A stretch of DNA of 64,000 bases from an uncultured Granulosicoccus sp. Its GTDB lineage: Bacteria > Pseudomonadota > Gammaproteobacteria > Granulosicoccales > Granulosicoccaceae. The DNA is taken from assembly GCA_947495035.1 (NCBI GenBank), contig CANLXI010000001.1:248001-312000 (forward strand). The letters are read 5' to 3'. This document shows positions 50,784-60,476 of this stretch, one piece after another; position 1 is the stretch's first letter, and each line of letters starts with the position of its first letter. Under the pieces are notes generated by a model that saw nothing but the letters and a program-made list of their open reading frames with translations, was not told where the DNA came from and made no database searches. Both the position numbers and the translations under genes were made by a program.

Positions 50784-51913
50784 AGAAATTGCCGGTGACA
50801 CATGTAGGATCCTTGCCGCGTAGCCAGGAGGTCGTGGACTTCATCTTTGCTCGCGAGCATGGCAGGGAGTATGATCAGTCAGCTTTCGATCGTTGCATGC
50901 GCGACGCTGTCTCGGCAACCGTCAAACGACAGGTCGACGCAGGTGTTGATATCGTATCCGATGGTGAGACCAGCAAGATCAGCTACGCGACCTATGTCAA
51001 GGATCGCTACAGCGGATTTTCCGGTGATAGCGAGCGCAATGCACCCGGCGATCTCAAGCTCTTTCCCGGGTTCCTGAAACGCCTGGCCGATGAAGGCGGC
51101 ACGCCGCAGTACGCACGTCCCATGTGCACGGGAGAAGTCGTGTCAAAGGGGCAAGGCGAGTTGCAAAAGGATATCGACAACCTGACATCCGCGATGCGTG
51201 AGCATGGTGCCAGCGAAGGCTTCATGAATGCGGCATCTCCCGGCGTGATTTCCCTGTTTCTGCAAAACAGTTATTATCCCGATCGCGAACGCTATCTGGC
51301 GGCGCTGGCCGATGTGATGAAGGCGGAGTACGAGACAATCGTCGCGTCCGGCTTGACCCTGCAGCTGGATTGTCCCGATCTGGCGCTGTCTCGGCATATG
51401 CTCTTCAGCGATCTGAGTGATGCCGAGTTTCTGAAGATTGCTCATCTGCATGTGGAAGCGCTCAATCATGCACTGCGTGATGTCGACCCTGCCAGAGTGA
51501 GAGTACATATCTGCTGGGGCAATTATGAAGGCCCTCATGTCTGTGATGTGGACATGGCGACGGTCTTTCCGGTACTGATGGAAACAAGAGCAAGGCATGT
51601 ATTGTTCGAGACCGCCAATCCGCGCCATGGTCACGAGTGGACTGTCTTTCGCGATCGCAGAAACGAGATTCCGGAGGACAAGATTCTGGTACCGGGTGTC
51701 GTTGATACCACAACCAACTTTGTCGAACACCCACGCCTGGTCGCGGAACGGCTGACGCGTTTCGTTGATATCGTGGGTGCCGAGCGAGTATTCGCCGGCT
51801 CGGATTGTGGCTTTGGCACCTTTGCAGGCTTTGGTGCTGTCGATCCGGATATTGCCTATGCCAAGCTCGGCGCCCTGTCCGAAGGGGCTGCTCTGGCGAG
51901 GTCGGAGGCTTGA
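50780..51913 (+). CDS. MetE-like (cobalamin-independent methionine synthase C-terminal fold) protein
   Basis: A 377-aa protein equal to only the C-terminal half of MetE. HVGSLPRSQEVVDF opens it; zinc ligands are visible as His and Cys in VRVHICWGNYEGPH and Cys in FAGSDCGFGTF, with a Glu in FETANPRHGHEW. Stand-alone proteins of this type can be methyltransferases or C-S lyases acting on methylated or epoxide-derived thioethers, and they are common in catabolic clusters. Coupled to the bicupin upstream (ATGA) and the hydrolase downstream. A demethylation or thiol-transfer step is possible, not shown. Confidence 0.85.
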   Translation: MKKLPVTHVGSLPRSQEVVDFIFAREHGREYDQSAFDRCMRDAVSATVKRQVDAGVDIVSDGETSKISYATYVKDRYSGFSGDSERNAPGDLKLFPGFLKRLADEGGTPQYARPMCTGEVVSKGQGELQKDIDNLTSAMREHGASEGFMNAASPGVISLFLQNSYYPDRERYLAALADVMKAEYETIVASGLTLQLDCPDLALSRHMLFSDLSDAEFLKIAHLHVEALNHALRDVDPARVRVHICWGNYEGPHVCDVDMATVFPVLMETRARHVLFETANPRHGHEWTVFRDRRNEIPEDKILVPGVVDTTTNFVEHPRLVAERLTRFVDIVGAERVFAGSDCGFGTFAGFGAVDPDIAYAKLGALSEGAALARSEA

Positions 51914-52656
51914 CACCGCTTCTGCTGTTGCCCGGCATGATGTGCGATGCTCGACTGTATCGTCATCAGATCGAACGGTTCTCGACACAGCGAACGGTAC
52001 AGTTCGGCCCGTTGACCTTGCATGAGGATGTACAGAGTCTGGCCTCCGACATTCTGCGCAAGGCACCCACCGAGTTCGCTCTGTGCGGACTCAGCATGGG
52101 CGGCATCGTGGCGATGGAAGTGCAGCGCCAGACACCCGAACGGGTACGTGGTCTTGCCCTGTTGGATACCAACCCCCTTGCGGAACTGGACAGCGTGAAG
52201 CGGATACGAGGACCGCAGATGGACAAGGTGCGTGCCGGTCGCCTGCTCGAGGTCATGCGCGACGAGATGAAGCCGAATTACCTGGCAGAGGGCGACAGCA
52301 GAGATGACATCCTGCAACTGTGCGTACAGATGGCTCTGGATCTGGGCGATGAAGTCTTCATCCGACAATCTCTTGCGCTACGTGAGCGACCGGACCAGTG
52401 CGATACCCTGCGGGCTGTTGCGGTGCCCACCCTGATTCTCTGCGGCAAGGAGGATCGATTGTGTCCACCTGACAGACATCGTGCCATGCACGACATGGTG
52501 CGAGGGTCGACGCTGGCCATTATCGAACATGCCGGGCATCTGCCAGTGCTGGAGCAACCAGCAAAGACCAATGCCTTCCTGCAAGCCTGGTTGCAGGCGT
52601 GTGATTCCAGCGAGCTGGCGATCGGCTGCGGATCCAGCGCATCAGCCAGCACCTAA
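51910..52656 (+). CDS. Alpha/beta hydrolase
   Basis: A 248-aa alpha/beta hydrolase. The nucleophile Ser is in LCGLSMGGIVAME, the acid Asp in LCGKEDRLCPP and the His in EHAGHLPVLEQP. I begin it at the TTG at 51910, overlapping the MetE-like stop (TTGA), because the first beta strand (LLLLPGMMCDARL) follows at once; the next ATG would delete it. GGAGG lies only one base before the TTG, so the start is uncertain. It would cleave an ester, thioester or lactone. Confidence 0.85.
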   Translation: MTPLLLLPGMMCDARLYRHQIERFSTQRTVQFGPLTLHEDVQSLASDILRKAPTEFALCGLSMGGIVAMEVQRQTPERVRGLALLDTNPLAELDSVKRIRGPQMDKVRAGRLLEVMRDEMKPNYLAEGDSRDDILQLCVQMALDLGDEVFIRQSLALRERPDQCDTLRAVAVPTLILCGKEDRLCPPDRHRAMHDMVRGSTLAIIEHAGHLPVLEQPAKTNAFLQAWLQACDSSELAIGCGSSASAST

Positions 52657-52677
52657 CCACCAATACGGATTCAAGTC

Positions 52678-53388
52678 ATGTCAGATCAGGAACTGTCGCC
52701 AACGCTGCTGGAATTGCTCAGGCAAGTGGATACACCTACCGTGTGCAATGCCATCGAGGTAGCTCAGGGGCGCCGTGGGTTCGACAACTACACCAAGGGG
52801 ACGATGCATGCGTCCGACCCGACTGCGCCCGCGATGGTCGGCTTCGCGCGTACTGCCCGCATAGCCGGGCTGGAACCGCCGACAGAGTCGAAGGAGGTGA
52901 TCCGAGAACGACGCCTGGATTATTTTCGACACATGGCTGGCGGGCCACGACCCGCTGTTGCCGTCATTGAAGACATGGACTATCCGCACTGTGTCAGCGC
53001 CTGGTGGGGAGAGGTTCATACCACGGTACACAAGGGACTGGGGCTGGATGGGGCATTGACCAACGGCGTCATGCGCGATCTTGGCGATCTGCAGCCGGGT
53101 TTTCCGGTGGTAGCGGGTTCGATCGGACCGAGTCATGCCTTCGTGCATGTCACGGAGTTCGGTACGCCGGTTCAGGTCATGGGCATTCGCGTCGCAGCCG
53201 GTGATCTGATCCATGCGGACCGTCATGGTGCGCTGGTGATTCCACCTGAGGTCATTGCGAAGCTGGAGGCTGCCATTCGCACCATGCAGGGCAGCGAGCA
53301 CCTGATACTCGGGCCTGCTCGTGAACCCGGCTTCAATATCGAGAAACTGGAAAAGGCGTGGCGGGAGTTCGAAGAGGCTCGTACCTGA
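52678..53388 (+). CDS. RraA family protein (4-hydroxy-4-methyl-2-oxoglutarate aldolase-like)
   Basis: A 236-aa RraA/HMG-aldolase-like protein. The active-site pattern appears as GLDGALTNGVMRDLGDL and GDLIHADRHGALVIPP, with the metal-binding Arg-Asp and Asp conserved; class II aldolases of this family cleave 4-hydroxy-2-oxoacids to pyruvate. The C-terminal extension (QGSEHLILGPAREPGFNIEK) is longer than in E. coli RraA. As last gene of the operon it may supply pyruvate from the final intermediate. A perfect hairpin follows the stop. Confidence 0.87.
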   Translation: MSDQELSPTLLELLRQVDTPTVCNAIEVAQGRRGFDNYTKGTMHASDPTAPAMVGFARTARIAGLEPPTESKEVIRERRLDYFRHMAGGPRPAVAVIEDMDYPHCVSAWWGEVHTTVHKGLGLDGALTNGVMRDLGDLQPGFPVVAGSIGPSHAFVHVTEFGTPVQVMGIRVAAGDLIHADRHGALVIPPEVIAKLEAAIRTMQGSEHLILGPAREPGFNIEKLEKAWREFEEART

Positions 53389-53451
53389 TTGATTCGCGGC
53401 GCTTCGGACATGGAAGCGACAGTGTTGATGCACCAGTGAGGTAGAGCTTGA

Positions 53452-53486
53452 CGCATTCCAGCCTCAGCGTGGCAGGCTGGAATGCG
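53452..53486. terminator. 13-bp perfect hairpin closing the SnoaL-HisD operon
   Basis: CGCATTCCAGCCT (53452-53464), loop CAGCGTGGC, AGGCTGGAATGCG (53474-53486). It lies between the RraA-like gene and the converging secreted-protein gene, with a TTTT eight bases further on the plus strand. Confidence 0.75.
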
Positions 53487-53500
53487 CCATGGCGTTTTGG

Positions 53501-54589
53501 TCAGGGCAATGGGGATACGGTGCCGTCACTGGTGAAGATGTGACCGGCGGGGATCTCGGTGCCGGCGGGCACTGCTGCACCCAGATCCACGATGGAGCCC
53601 TCACCGATATTTGCTCCTTCACCGATGCTGGCTTGTCGACCTATCAGAACACGGTCAGCGATTGTCACCTGGGAGCCGATGCTTGCATTGTTCATGATCA
53701 GGGAATTGCTGCCGATGTCGGTATAGCCGCCGATGGACACGGCGCGTTCTATGGTGGTGTAGTTTCCGACCGAGACGACAAAATCGACGGTAACGGCATT
53801 GTCGATGACCACGCCATCACCGGCATTGAATCCGCCGTTGATCCTGACCTTGTTGCCGATGGTCACGTTGTCTCCGATAACACCCCCATCATCCCAACGG
53901 CTGTCATTACCGATCTTGAACCGGTCACCAGCTTGCGTGCTTTCGCCGATCTCCACGCGTGCCCCGATGGTTGCGTCGTCACCCAGTTTGCGAATCGAGA
54001 TTCTGGCTTTCTGGCCCAGGGTCAGATTATCGCCCAGGCGCATGAAGTCGATGCCGAGTCCGCCATTGACGTTGGCATTCCGGTGGAGTCGTGCATTCTT
54101 GCCGATGGAAGCCGCGAAGACTCTGGCGCCTGGCAGTACGACGGAGCCTTCGCCCAGAATGGCTTCCGCCTCCGGAGCACCCAGTGTGGCGCGATCAACA
54201 TGCGAGTTGGCCCCAAGAAAAACCCGGTTCAAGCTTGATTGGACGACGGTGCTTCCGGCGCCGACGCTGCTGACATCGGCCACAGTTGATTTGACCAGCT
54301 TGCTGCCGCTGGCAACGCGGCTGTCACAACTGAGTGAGCCGCCAACGATGACCGCGTCGGTAGCGACCAGGCTGTCATCAAAACCGTCTCCATCACTGTC
54401 GACATAGCCGGAGTCCGGCTCGTCCGGGGCGCAATTGGCAGCAACGATGCCAGGTGCCAGGAGAAGCGGAGAGACTGCAATCAGGGCTGCAAGACCATGA
54501 TGCTTCAGGCAACAGTGAGCAAGCCGATTGCTCGACACCTTCTGTCGCGAGCTGCTCTCGTGAGTGTGATTTTCAATGGATCCGTTCAT
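53501..54589 (-). CDS. Secreted hexapeptide-repeat (left-handed beta-helix) protein
   Basis: A 362-aa protein with an N-terminal hydrophobic leader (LAALIAVSPLLLAPGIVAA at about 33-51), then Cys and an acidic DSDGDGFDDS loop of thrombospondin-3/calcium-binding type, and from about 78 to the end continuous hexapeptide repeats (e.g. IGARVEIGE, VIGDNVTIGNKVRING, ANIGEGSIV). No acyl- or nucleotidyl-transferase catalytic His signature is clear. Hexapeptide enzymes are normally cytosolic, so export of this one suggests a structural or surface role. The 32-residue n-region is long; a shorter start is possible. Confidence 0.75.
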   Translation of the reverse strand: MNGSIENHTHESSSRQKVSSNRLAHCCLKHHGLAALIAVSPLLLAPGIVAANCAPDEPDSGYVDSDGDGFDDSLVATDAVIVGGSLSCDSRVASGSKLVKSTVADVSSVGAGSTVVQSSLNRVFLGANSHVDRATLGAPEAEAILGEGSVVLPGARVFAASIGKNARLHRNANVNGGLGIDFMRLGDNLTLGQKARISIRKLGDDATIGARVEIGESTQAGDRFKIGNDSRWDDGGVIGDNVTIGNKVRINGGFNAGDGVVIDNAVTVDFVVSVGNYTTIERAVSIGGYTDIGSNSLIMNNASIGSQVTIADRVLIGRQASIGEGANIGEGSIVDLGAAVPAGTEIPAGHIFTSDGTVSPLP

Positions 54590-54801
54590 GAAATCATGTC
54601 CCGTGAAGATGGAACATCGATGGTAGCGCAGCTCGACGCAGGCTCAATCACAGCCATCGACCGTGTCCGTGACTGTTTGGAGAGAGTCTGTTTCCGAGCG
54701 ATTGCCCGGTGACCGAGTGTCAGAGTTGTCCTGTGCCGCTTTCAGATGATCGATTCAGACTGAGTCCGCGTGTATGCCGGTGATTGCGCTATGCTGACGG
54801 C

Positions 54802-55470
54802 ATGAAACGAACTCTTGCAGGACAAGCTGTCATACCCGGCGGCACTGACGTCTTGAAGCTCTATCAGGGCAAGGACGATTGCACCATTGTCATCTCCGGC
54901 AAGGGCGAATTGATGTCCACGCGCAAGCATGCATCCGAAGATGCACTCGGTACGCTACCCTGCGGCATGCTCGAGCAGACGGATGAAGTCCGTGTGCTGA
55001 TCGGTGGGCTGGGGATGGGGTTCACACTGGCAGCCGTGCTGGCGGCAACCGGTGCAAGGTCCACCGTGGTGGTGGCCGAACTGGTTCCGGAGGTCGTTGA
55101 GTGGAACCGGGGTGCTCTGGGTCGATATTCCGGCTACCCGCTCGACGATGAGAGAACCCGGGTGTATCACGGCGATGTGTGCGACCTGCTGCGTCGTGCC
55201 GATCAACAGCATGATGTCATCGCCCTGGATATCGACAATGGGCCGGAGGCATTCAGTTCCAGCAGTAACAACTGGCTCTATTCTGCCGAAGGCATCGCTT
55301 GCGCCAGCGCGCGTCTGAGTCCCGGTGGGGTGCTGGCATACTGGTCTGCAACACCTGACCCCGGCTTTCGAGGGAAATTGCGCAAGTGCGGCTTGCAGGT
55401 GACGGAGAAGTCTGTGTTCGCGCATGGCAGCAAGGGCACAAGACACACCATCTGGCTTGCCAGGCAGTGA
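54802..55470 (+). CDS. Spermidine-synthase-like methyltransferase-fold protein
   Basis: A 222-aa SpeE-family protein. RVLIGGLGMGFTLAAVLA is the nucleotide-binding motif I (about 70-87), VVVAELVPEVVEWNRG motif II, and HDVIALDIDNGPEAF the acidic motif that would bind the amine. N-terminal ISGKGELMSTRKHASEDAL also fits. The C-terminal part is shorter than in true spermidine synthases, so an orphan spermine/spermidine-synthase-like protein is the safer name. ATG at 54802; upstream ORF sequence is not needed. Convergent with the KdgF-like gene. Confidence 0.8.
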   Translation: MKRTLAGQAVIPGGTDVLKLYQGKDDCTIVISGKGELMSTRKHASEDALGTLPCGMLEQTDEVRVLIGGLGMGFTLAAVLAATGARSTVVVAELVPEVVEWNRGALGRYSGYPLDDERTRVYHGDVCDLLRRADQQHDVIALDIDNGPEAFSSSSNNWLYSAEGIACASARLSPGGVLAYWSATPDPGFRGKLRKCGLQVTEKSVFAHGSKGTRHTIWLARQ

Positions 55471-55522
55471 CGATTCGGCAAGGAATCGAGGTCAGGCGCG
55501 CTTTTCCCATGTTCGATGGGGT

Positions 55523-55556
55523 CCCTGCCTGCGGAGCACGCTGCCGCAGGACAGGG
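55523..55556. terminator. 12-bp hairpin with one bulge between convergent genes
   Basis: CCCTG-CCTGCGG (55523-55534), loop AGCACGCTG, CCGCAGG-A-CAGGG (55544-55556). It lies between the SpeE-like and KdgF-like genes and probably terminates one or both. Confidence 0.6.
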
Positions 55557-55635
55557 CAGTCTTCATGAACTCCCGACTTTGAACCACGCTGGCGATGGTC
55601 GGGTTGACTGCTTGTTCAGGCAGATCGGGTGTCGA

Positions 55636-55962
55636 TCAGTCCTGTACGAAATCCTGACGCATTGGTGTGAATGTATCGATCAGCACGCCGGGCTTCAGAC
55701 AGCGACAACCGTGCATGACATTGGGTTCCTTGTACATGGTGTCACCGGCCTTGACCACCCTGGTTTCATCACCGATCGTGAATTCGAATTCACCTGACAG
55801 CACATAGGTGAGTTGTTCATGCGGGTGATTGTGCATGGCACCGACAGCACCTTCTTCGAAATGCACTTCCACGGACATCATGTTGTCCGAGTGGGCCAGA
55901 ACCTTGCGACTCACGCCGTCGCCCAGATCTTCCAGTGTCACTTTGTCATTGTGTACGAACAT
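55636..55962 (-). CDS. KdgF-like cupin
   Basis: A 108-aa single cupin resembling KdgF: AHSDNMMSVEVHFEEGAVGA, then the metal motif HNHPHEQLTYVLSGEFEF and NVMHGCRCLKPGVLIDTFTP, ending DFVQD. KdgF linearises 4,5-unsaturated uronates in pectin and alginate degradation, but no lyase or uronate genes lie nearby. The ATG at 55962 begins the conserved part. It follows the beta-hydroxyacid-dehydrogenase-type gene by 99 bp on the same strand; both could process the same acid. Confidence 0.78.
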   Translation of the reverse strand: MFVHNDKVTLEDLGDGVSRKVLAHSDNMMSVEVHFEEGAVGAMHNHPHEQLTYVLSGEFEFTIGDETRVVKAGDTMYKEPNVMHGCRCLKPGVLIDTFTPMRQDFVQD

Positions 55963-56061
55963 TGTCTTCTCTCTGCGTAGGTCGGCCAACTGACATGGCC
56001 GTTCAGGAGCCGCGTCCCGGATGGGACGAGAGCGCGGTCCTGTCTTCATGAATGGGTCGGC

Positions 56062-56943
56062 TTACTTTTCCAGTTTCAGAAAGTAATCGAAGATCTCCGG
56101 AACATTACCATCTCCCATACCCGCGTCGAAAGCCGCCTGCAGATTGGCTGAGGTGCCCTCGGCAATCTGGGCACGTGTGCCCAGGTCCTTGGCCATCTCG
56201 AGAAAATAGCCCAGATCCTTGTTGGCATTGGCGATGGAGAATCCCAGATCGCTGACGCCATCGACCGCGTAGTTCTTGCAGAATTGCATGAACGGAGAAT
56301 TGGACGGGCCCGTTGACATGATCTCGAAGAGTTGCTGACGATCAACACCTGCTCGGTCCGCCACGGCGAAGGCCTGAGACATGGTGCAGACGGTGGTCAT
56401 GCCCATGAAGTTGTTGATCAGTTTGGTGGTATGACCAGCGCCCAGAGCACCCAGATAGAAGATGTTCTCGCCTTGCACGTCGAGTACCGGCTTCACCTTG
56501 TCAAAGACCTCCTTGTCACCCGCTGCCATGATGTTGAGCAGACCGTCCTTGGCATGCGCCGGTGTGCGTCCGAGAGGGGCATCGACCATGCCTGCGCCTT
56601 TGCTGGCAAGGTCTGCGCCGATCTTGCGCGTGGATGCGGGAATCGACGTGCCGAAGTCGATCAGCACACTGCCTTCCTTGATGCCGGCGAGAATACCGTC
56701 TTCGGCGTAAACCAGTTTCTCCACCACCTCGGAAGTGGTGAGACAGAGCATGACGATATCACTGGCCGCGGCAAGCTCGGCGGCGGAGGTCGCCTCGGTT
56801 GCGTTACCTCGAGCAACCACAGCGGCAACTGCATCCTTGTTGAGGTCCATGACATTCAGCTCGAAGCCGTTCTTTTGCAGGCACTCAACCATGTTGCTGC
56901 CCATGAGGCCGAGGCCGATGAAACCGATGACTGGCTTCGCCAT
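56062..56943 (-). CDS. NAD(P)-dependent beta-hydroxyacid dehydrogenase (3-hydroxyisobutyrate type)
   Basis: A 293-aa member of the beta-HAD family. The Rossmann motif is GFIGLGLMGSNMVECL (about 6-21), substrate loop VDAPLGRTPAHAKDG, and catalytic Lys region GAGHTTKLINNFM. Family members reduce tartronate semialdehyde or oxidise 3-hydroxyisobutyrate or hydroxymethylglutarate. The ATG at 56943 has GGAG 7 nt upstream. With the KdgF-like cupin it could act in uronate or glycolate-type metabolism. Divergent from furA across 326 bp. Confidence 0.87.
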   Translation of the reverse strand: MAKPVIGFIGLGLMGSNMVECLQKNGFELNVMDLNKDAVAAVVARGNATEATSAAELAAASDIVMLCLTTSEVVEKLVYAEDGILAGIKEGSVLIDFGTSIPASTRKIGADLASKGAGMVDAPLGRTPAHAKDGLLNIMAAGDKEVFDKVKPVLDVQGENIFYLGALGAGHTTKLINNFMGMTTVCTMSQAFAVADRAGVDRQQLFEIMSTGPSNSPFMQFCKNYAVDGVSDLGFSIANANKDLGYFLEMAKDLGTRAQIAEGTSANLQAAFDAGMGDGNVPEIFDYFLKLEK

Positions 56944-57269
56944 AATCTGACTCCTGTATGTGTTTGGTAAACTGGTATGGTAGATTTCGTGTTGAGAGTA
57001 TACACGTGTTTGCAGACAAGTCACCCGCCAATGCGTGCCGCACACCTTGCCAGCCCCTGAATTCGGACCGGTGGCTGGTCGATACAGGGCGAACCCTGGC
57101 AATGCCGTCAGCTGACCGGCTATCGGTGAGATTCAAACCCACTCCCCAAGCGATGTTTGCGCACCACTGCGGCCTGAATCCCGAATGACATGACCGATGT
57201 GCGAGTCGAGTCTCGTCTTTCTTTCTCAACATTCTTGACACAGTACAGAATTGGTCATAGTATAAATCC
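56944..57269. other. 326-bp divergent control region between beta-HAD gene and furA
   Basis: No gene fits. It holds the furA promoter (57235-57263) at its right end and the beta-HAD promoter near 56950-57010, where an AT-rich stretch with TATGGTAG-type words lies. No other structure was defined. Confidence 0.5.
57235..57269 (+). promoter_or_regulatory. Near-consensus sigma-70 promoter giving a leaderless furA mRNA
   Basis: TTGACA (57235-57240), exactly 17 bp, TAGTAT (57258-57263). Transcription starting six or seven bases downstream would begin at 57270, the A of the furA ATG. No ribosome-binding site lies before the ATG, which agrees with leaderless translation. A FurA operator probably overlaps these elements. 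Confidence 0.7.
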
Positions 57270-57728
57270 ATGAACATATCCGAGACCAACCACGATCAAC
57301 ATCCGGTTGACTTGTCAAAGGCACTCAAGAGCGCCGGGTTACAGGTGACTGCCCAGCGTTTGGCGGTCTACAGGGCAGTGTGTTCATCGCCTCATGCGAT
57401 TGCTGACGATATCTGCAAGGCAGTGCGGCTGGAGCTCGGCGTCATTTCGCGGCAGGCCGTCTACGACGCGCTCAATGTGATGTCCGAGCATGGAATCATC
57501 CGGCGGATTCAACCGGCAGGCTCCGCAGCCCGCTACGAGCATCGTGTCGACAATCACCATCACCTCGCATGCCGTCGTTGCGGAAATCTGATTGATATCG
57601 ATTGCGCAGTGGGTGAGGCACCTTGTCTGATAGCCGAGCACGATCATGGCTACAAGATCGATGAAGCGGAAGTGACCTACTGGGGCATCTGTCCCGATTG
57701 CCAGAAGACTGCAGACAGCAAGGCATGA
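57270..57728 (+). CDS. furA: Fur family redox regulator, FurA type
   Basis: A 152-aa Fur-family repressor. Recognition helix region [18 protein letters not shown], His-rich metal site [12 protein letters not shown], second Cys pair GICPDCQ (two CxxC structural zinc sites) and [12 protein letters not shown]. The QAVYDAL and [10 protein letters not shown] segments match FurA proteins that precede katG in actinobacteria (recalled). It would derepress katG under peroxide. The katG ATG lies 74 bp after the stop, with no separate promoter visible, so both form one operon. Confidence 0.9.
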   Translation: MNISETNHDQHPVDLSKALKSAGLQVTAQRLAVYRAVCSSPHAIADDICKAVRLELGVISRQAVYDALNVMSEHGIIRRIQPAGSAARYEHRVDNHHHLACRRCGNLIDIDCAVGEAPCLIAEHDHGYKIDEAEVTYWGICPDCQKTADSKA

Positions 57729-57787
57729 TGGAACGTAGTAACACATTCAAAGTCAATCACATTTCTTCAAACCAACCCACGACCTAG

Positions 57788-59974
<2,187 letters not shown>

Positions 59975-60057
59975 TCTGCATGACTGATCTGCAGGACTGA
60001 TCTGGAAGGAATGGGCTGCCCGATCAGGGTGGCTCTTTCCAGAAGGTTTGACGTACA

Positions 60058-60098
60058 GGGAGGAGCTGCTTGTGGTTCAGGCGGCTCTTCCCTTTTTT
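60058..60098 (+). terminator. Rho-independent terminator of furA-katG
   Basis: GGGAGGAGCTGC (60058-60069), 11-nt loop, GCGGCTCTTCCC (60081-60092), a 12-bp stem with two wobble pairs, then TTTTTT (60093-60098). Confidence 0.88.
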
Positions 60099-60124
60099 GT
60101 TTTCTGATGTTCTGGAAACCTGCT

Positions 60125-60202
60125 GCCATTGCCATTGCCATTGCCATTGCCATTGCCATTGCCATTGCCATTGCCATTGCCATTGCCATTGCCATTGCCA
60201 TT
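60125..60202. repeat. (GCCATT)13 perfect hexanucleotide repeat
   Basis: Seventy-eight bases of GCCATT without interruption, 275 bp before the GGDEF-EAL start. Perfect purity implies recent expansion or active slippage. It lies outside any credible gene. Confidence 0.95.
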
Positions 60203-60476
60203 GCGGTCGCGCATCGCATTGTCTTGGCACATTGCGCCCAGCCAACCAGTCAACCCCTCGCGTTGCGGTGTCGTGTTGTCGCAAGCTGCATGCATTGACT
60301 CAAACATTCACCTCTGCTGCCGATAGTACCCACTGCGGGATTGACTCAGGGGCAGGGTGTTGAGCGGTATTTCACTGGTTTACATGACACAGCGCGCGGG
60401 CGAGGGCTTCAGGCGAGTCCGGGTGCTCAGGCTGTTGGGTAGTGTCTGCCTGTTCGGGTTGGCCGTGTAAGCCGTC

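Larger units (their letters stand above)
59975..60476. other. 502-bp intergenic region after katG
   Basis: Holds a short duplication (ATCTGCAGGACTGATCTG-like words near 59962-60004), the katG terminator, a 13-copy hexanucleotide repeat and, at its right end, the control region of the GGDEF-EAL gene. All six frames stay open through the repeat because its unit has no stop, so the open frames there are artefacts. Confidence 0.7.

Noticed and set aside
60011..60363. Open frames in all directions giving IAIAIA, CHCHCH, MAMAMA or QWQWQW runs
   Set aside because: They only reflect the stop-free (GCCATT)13 repeat.
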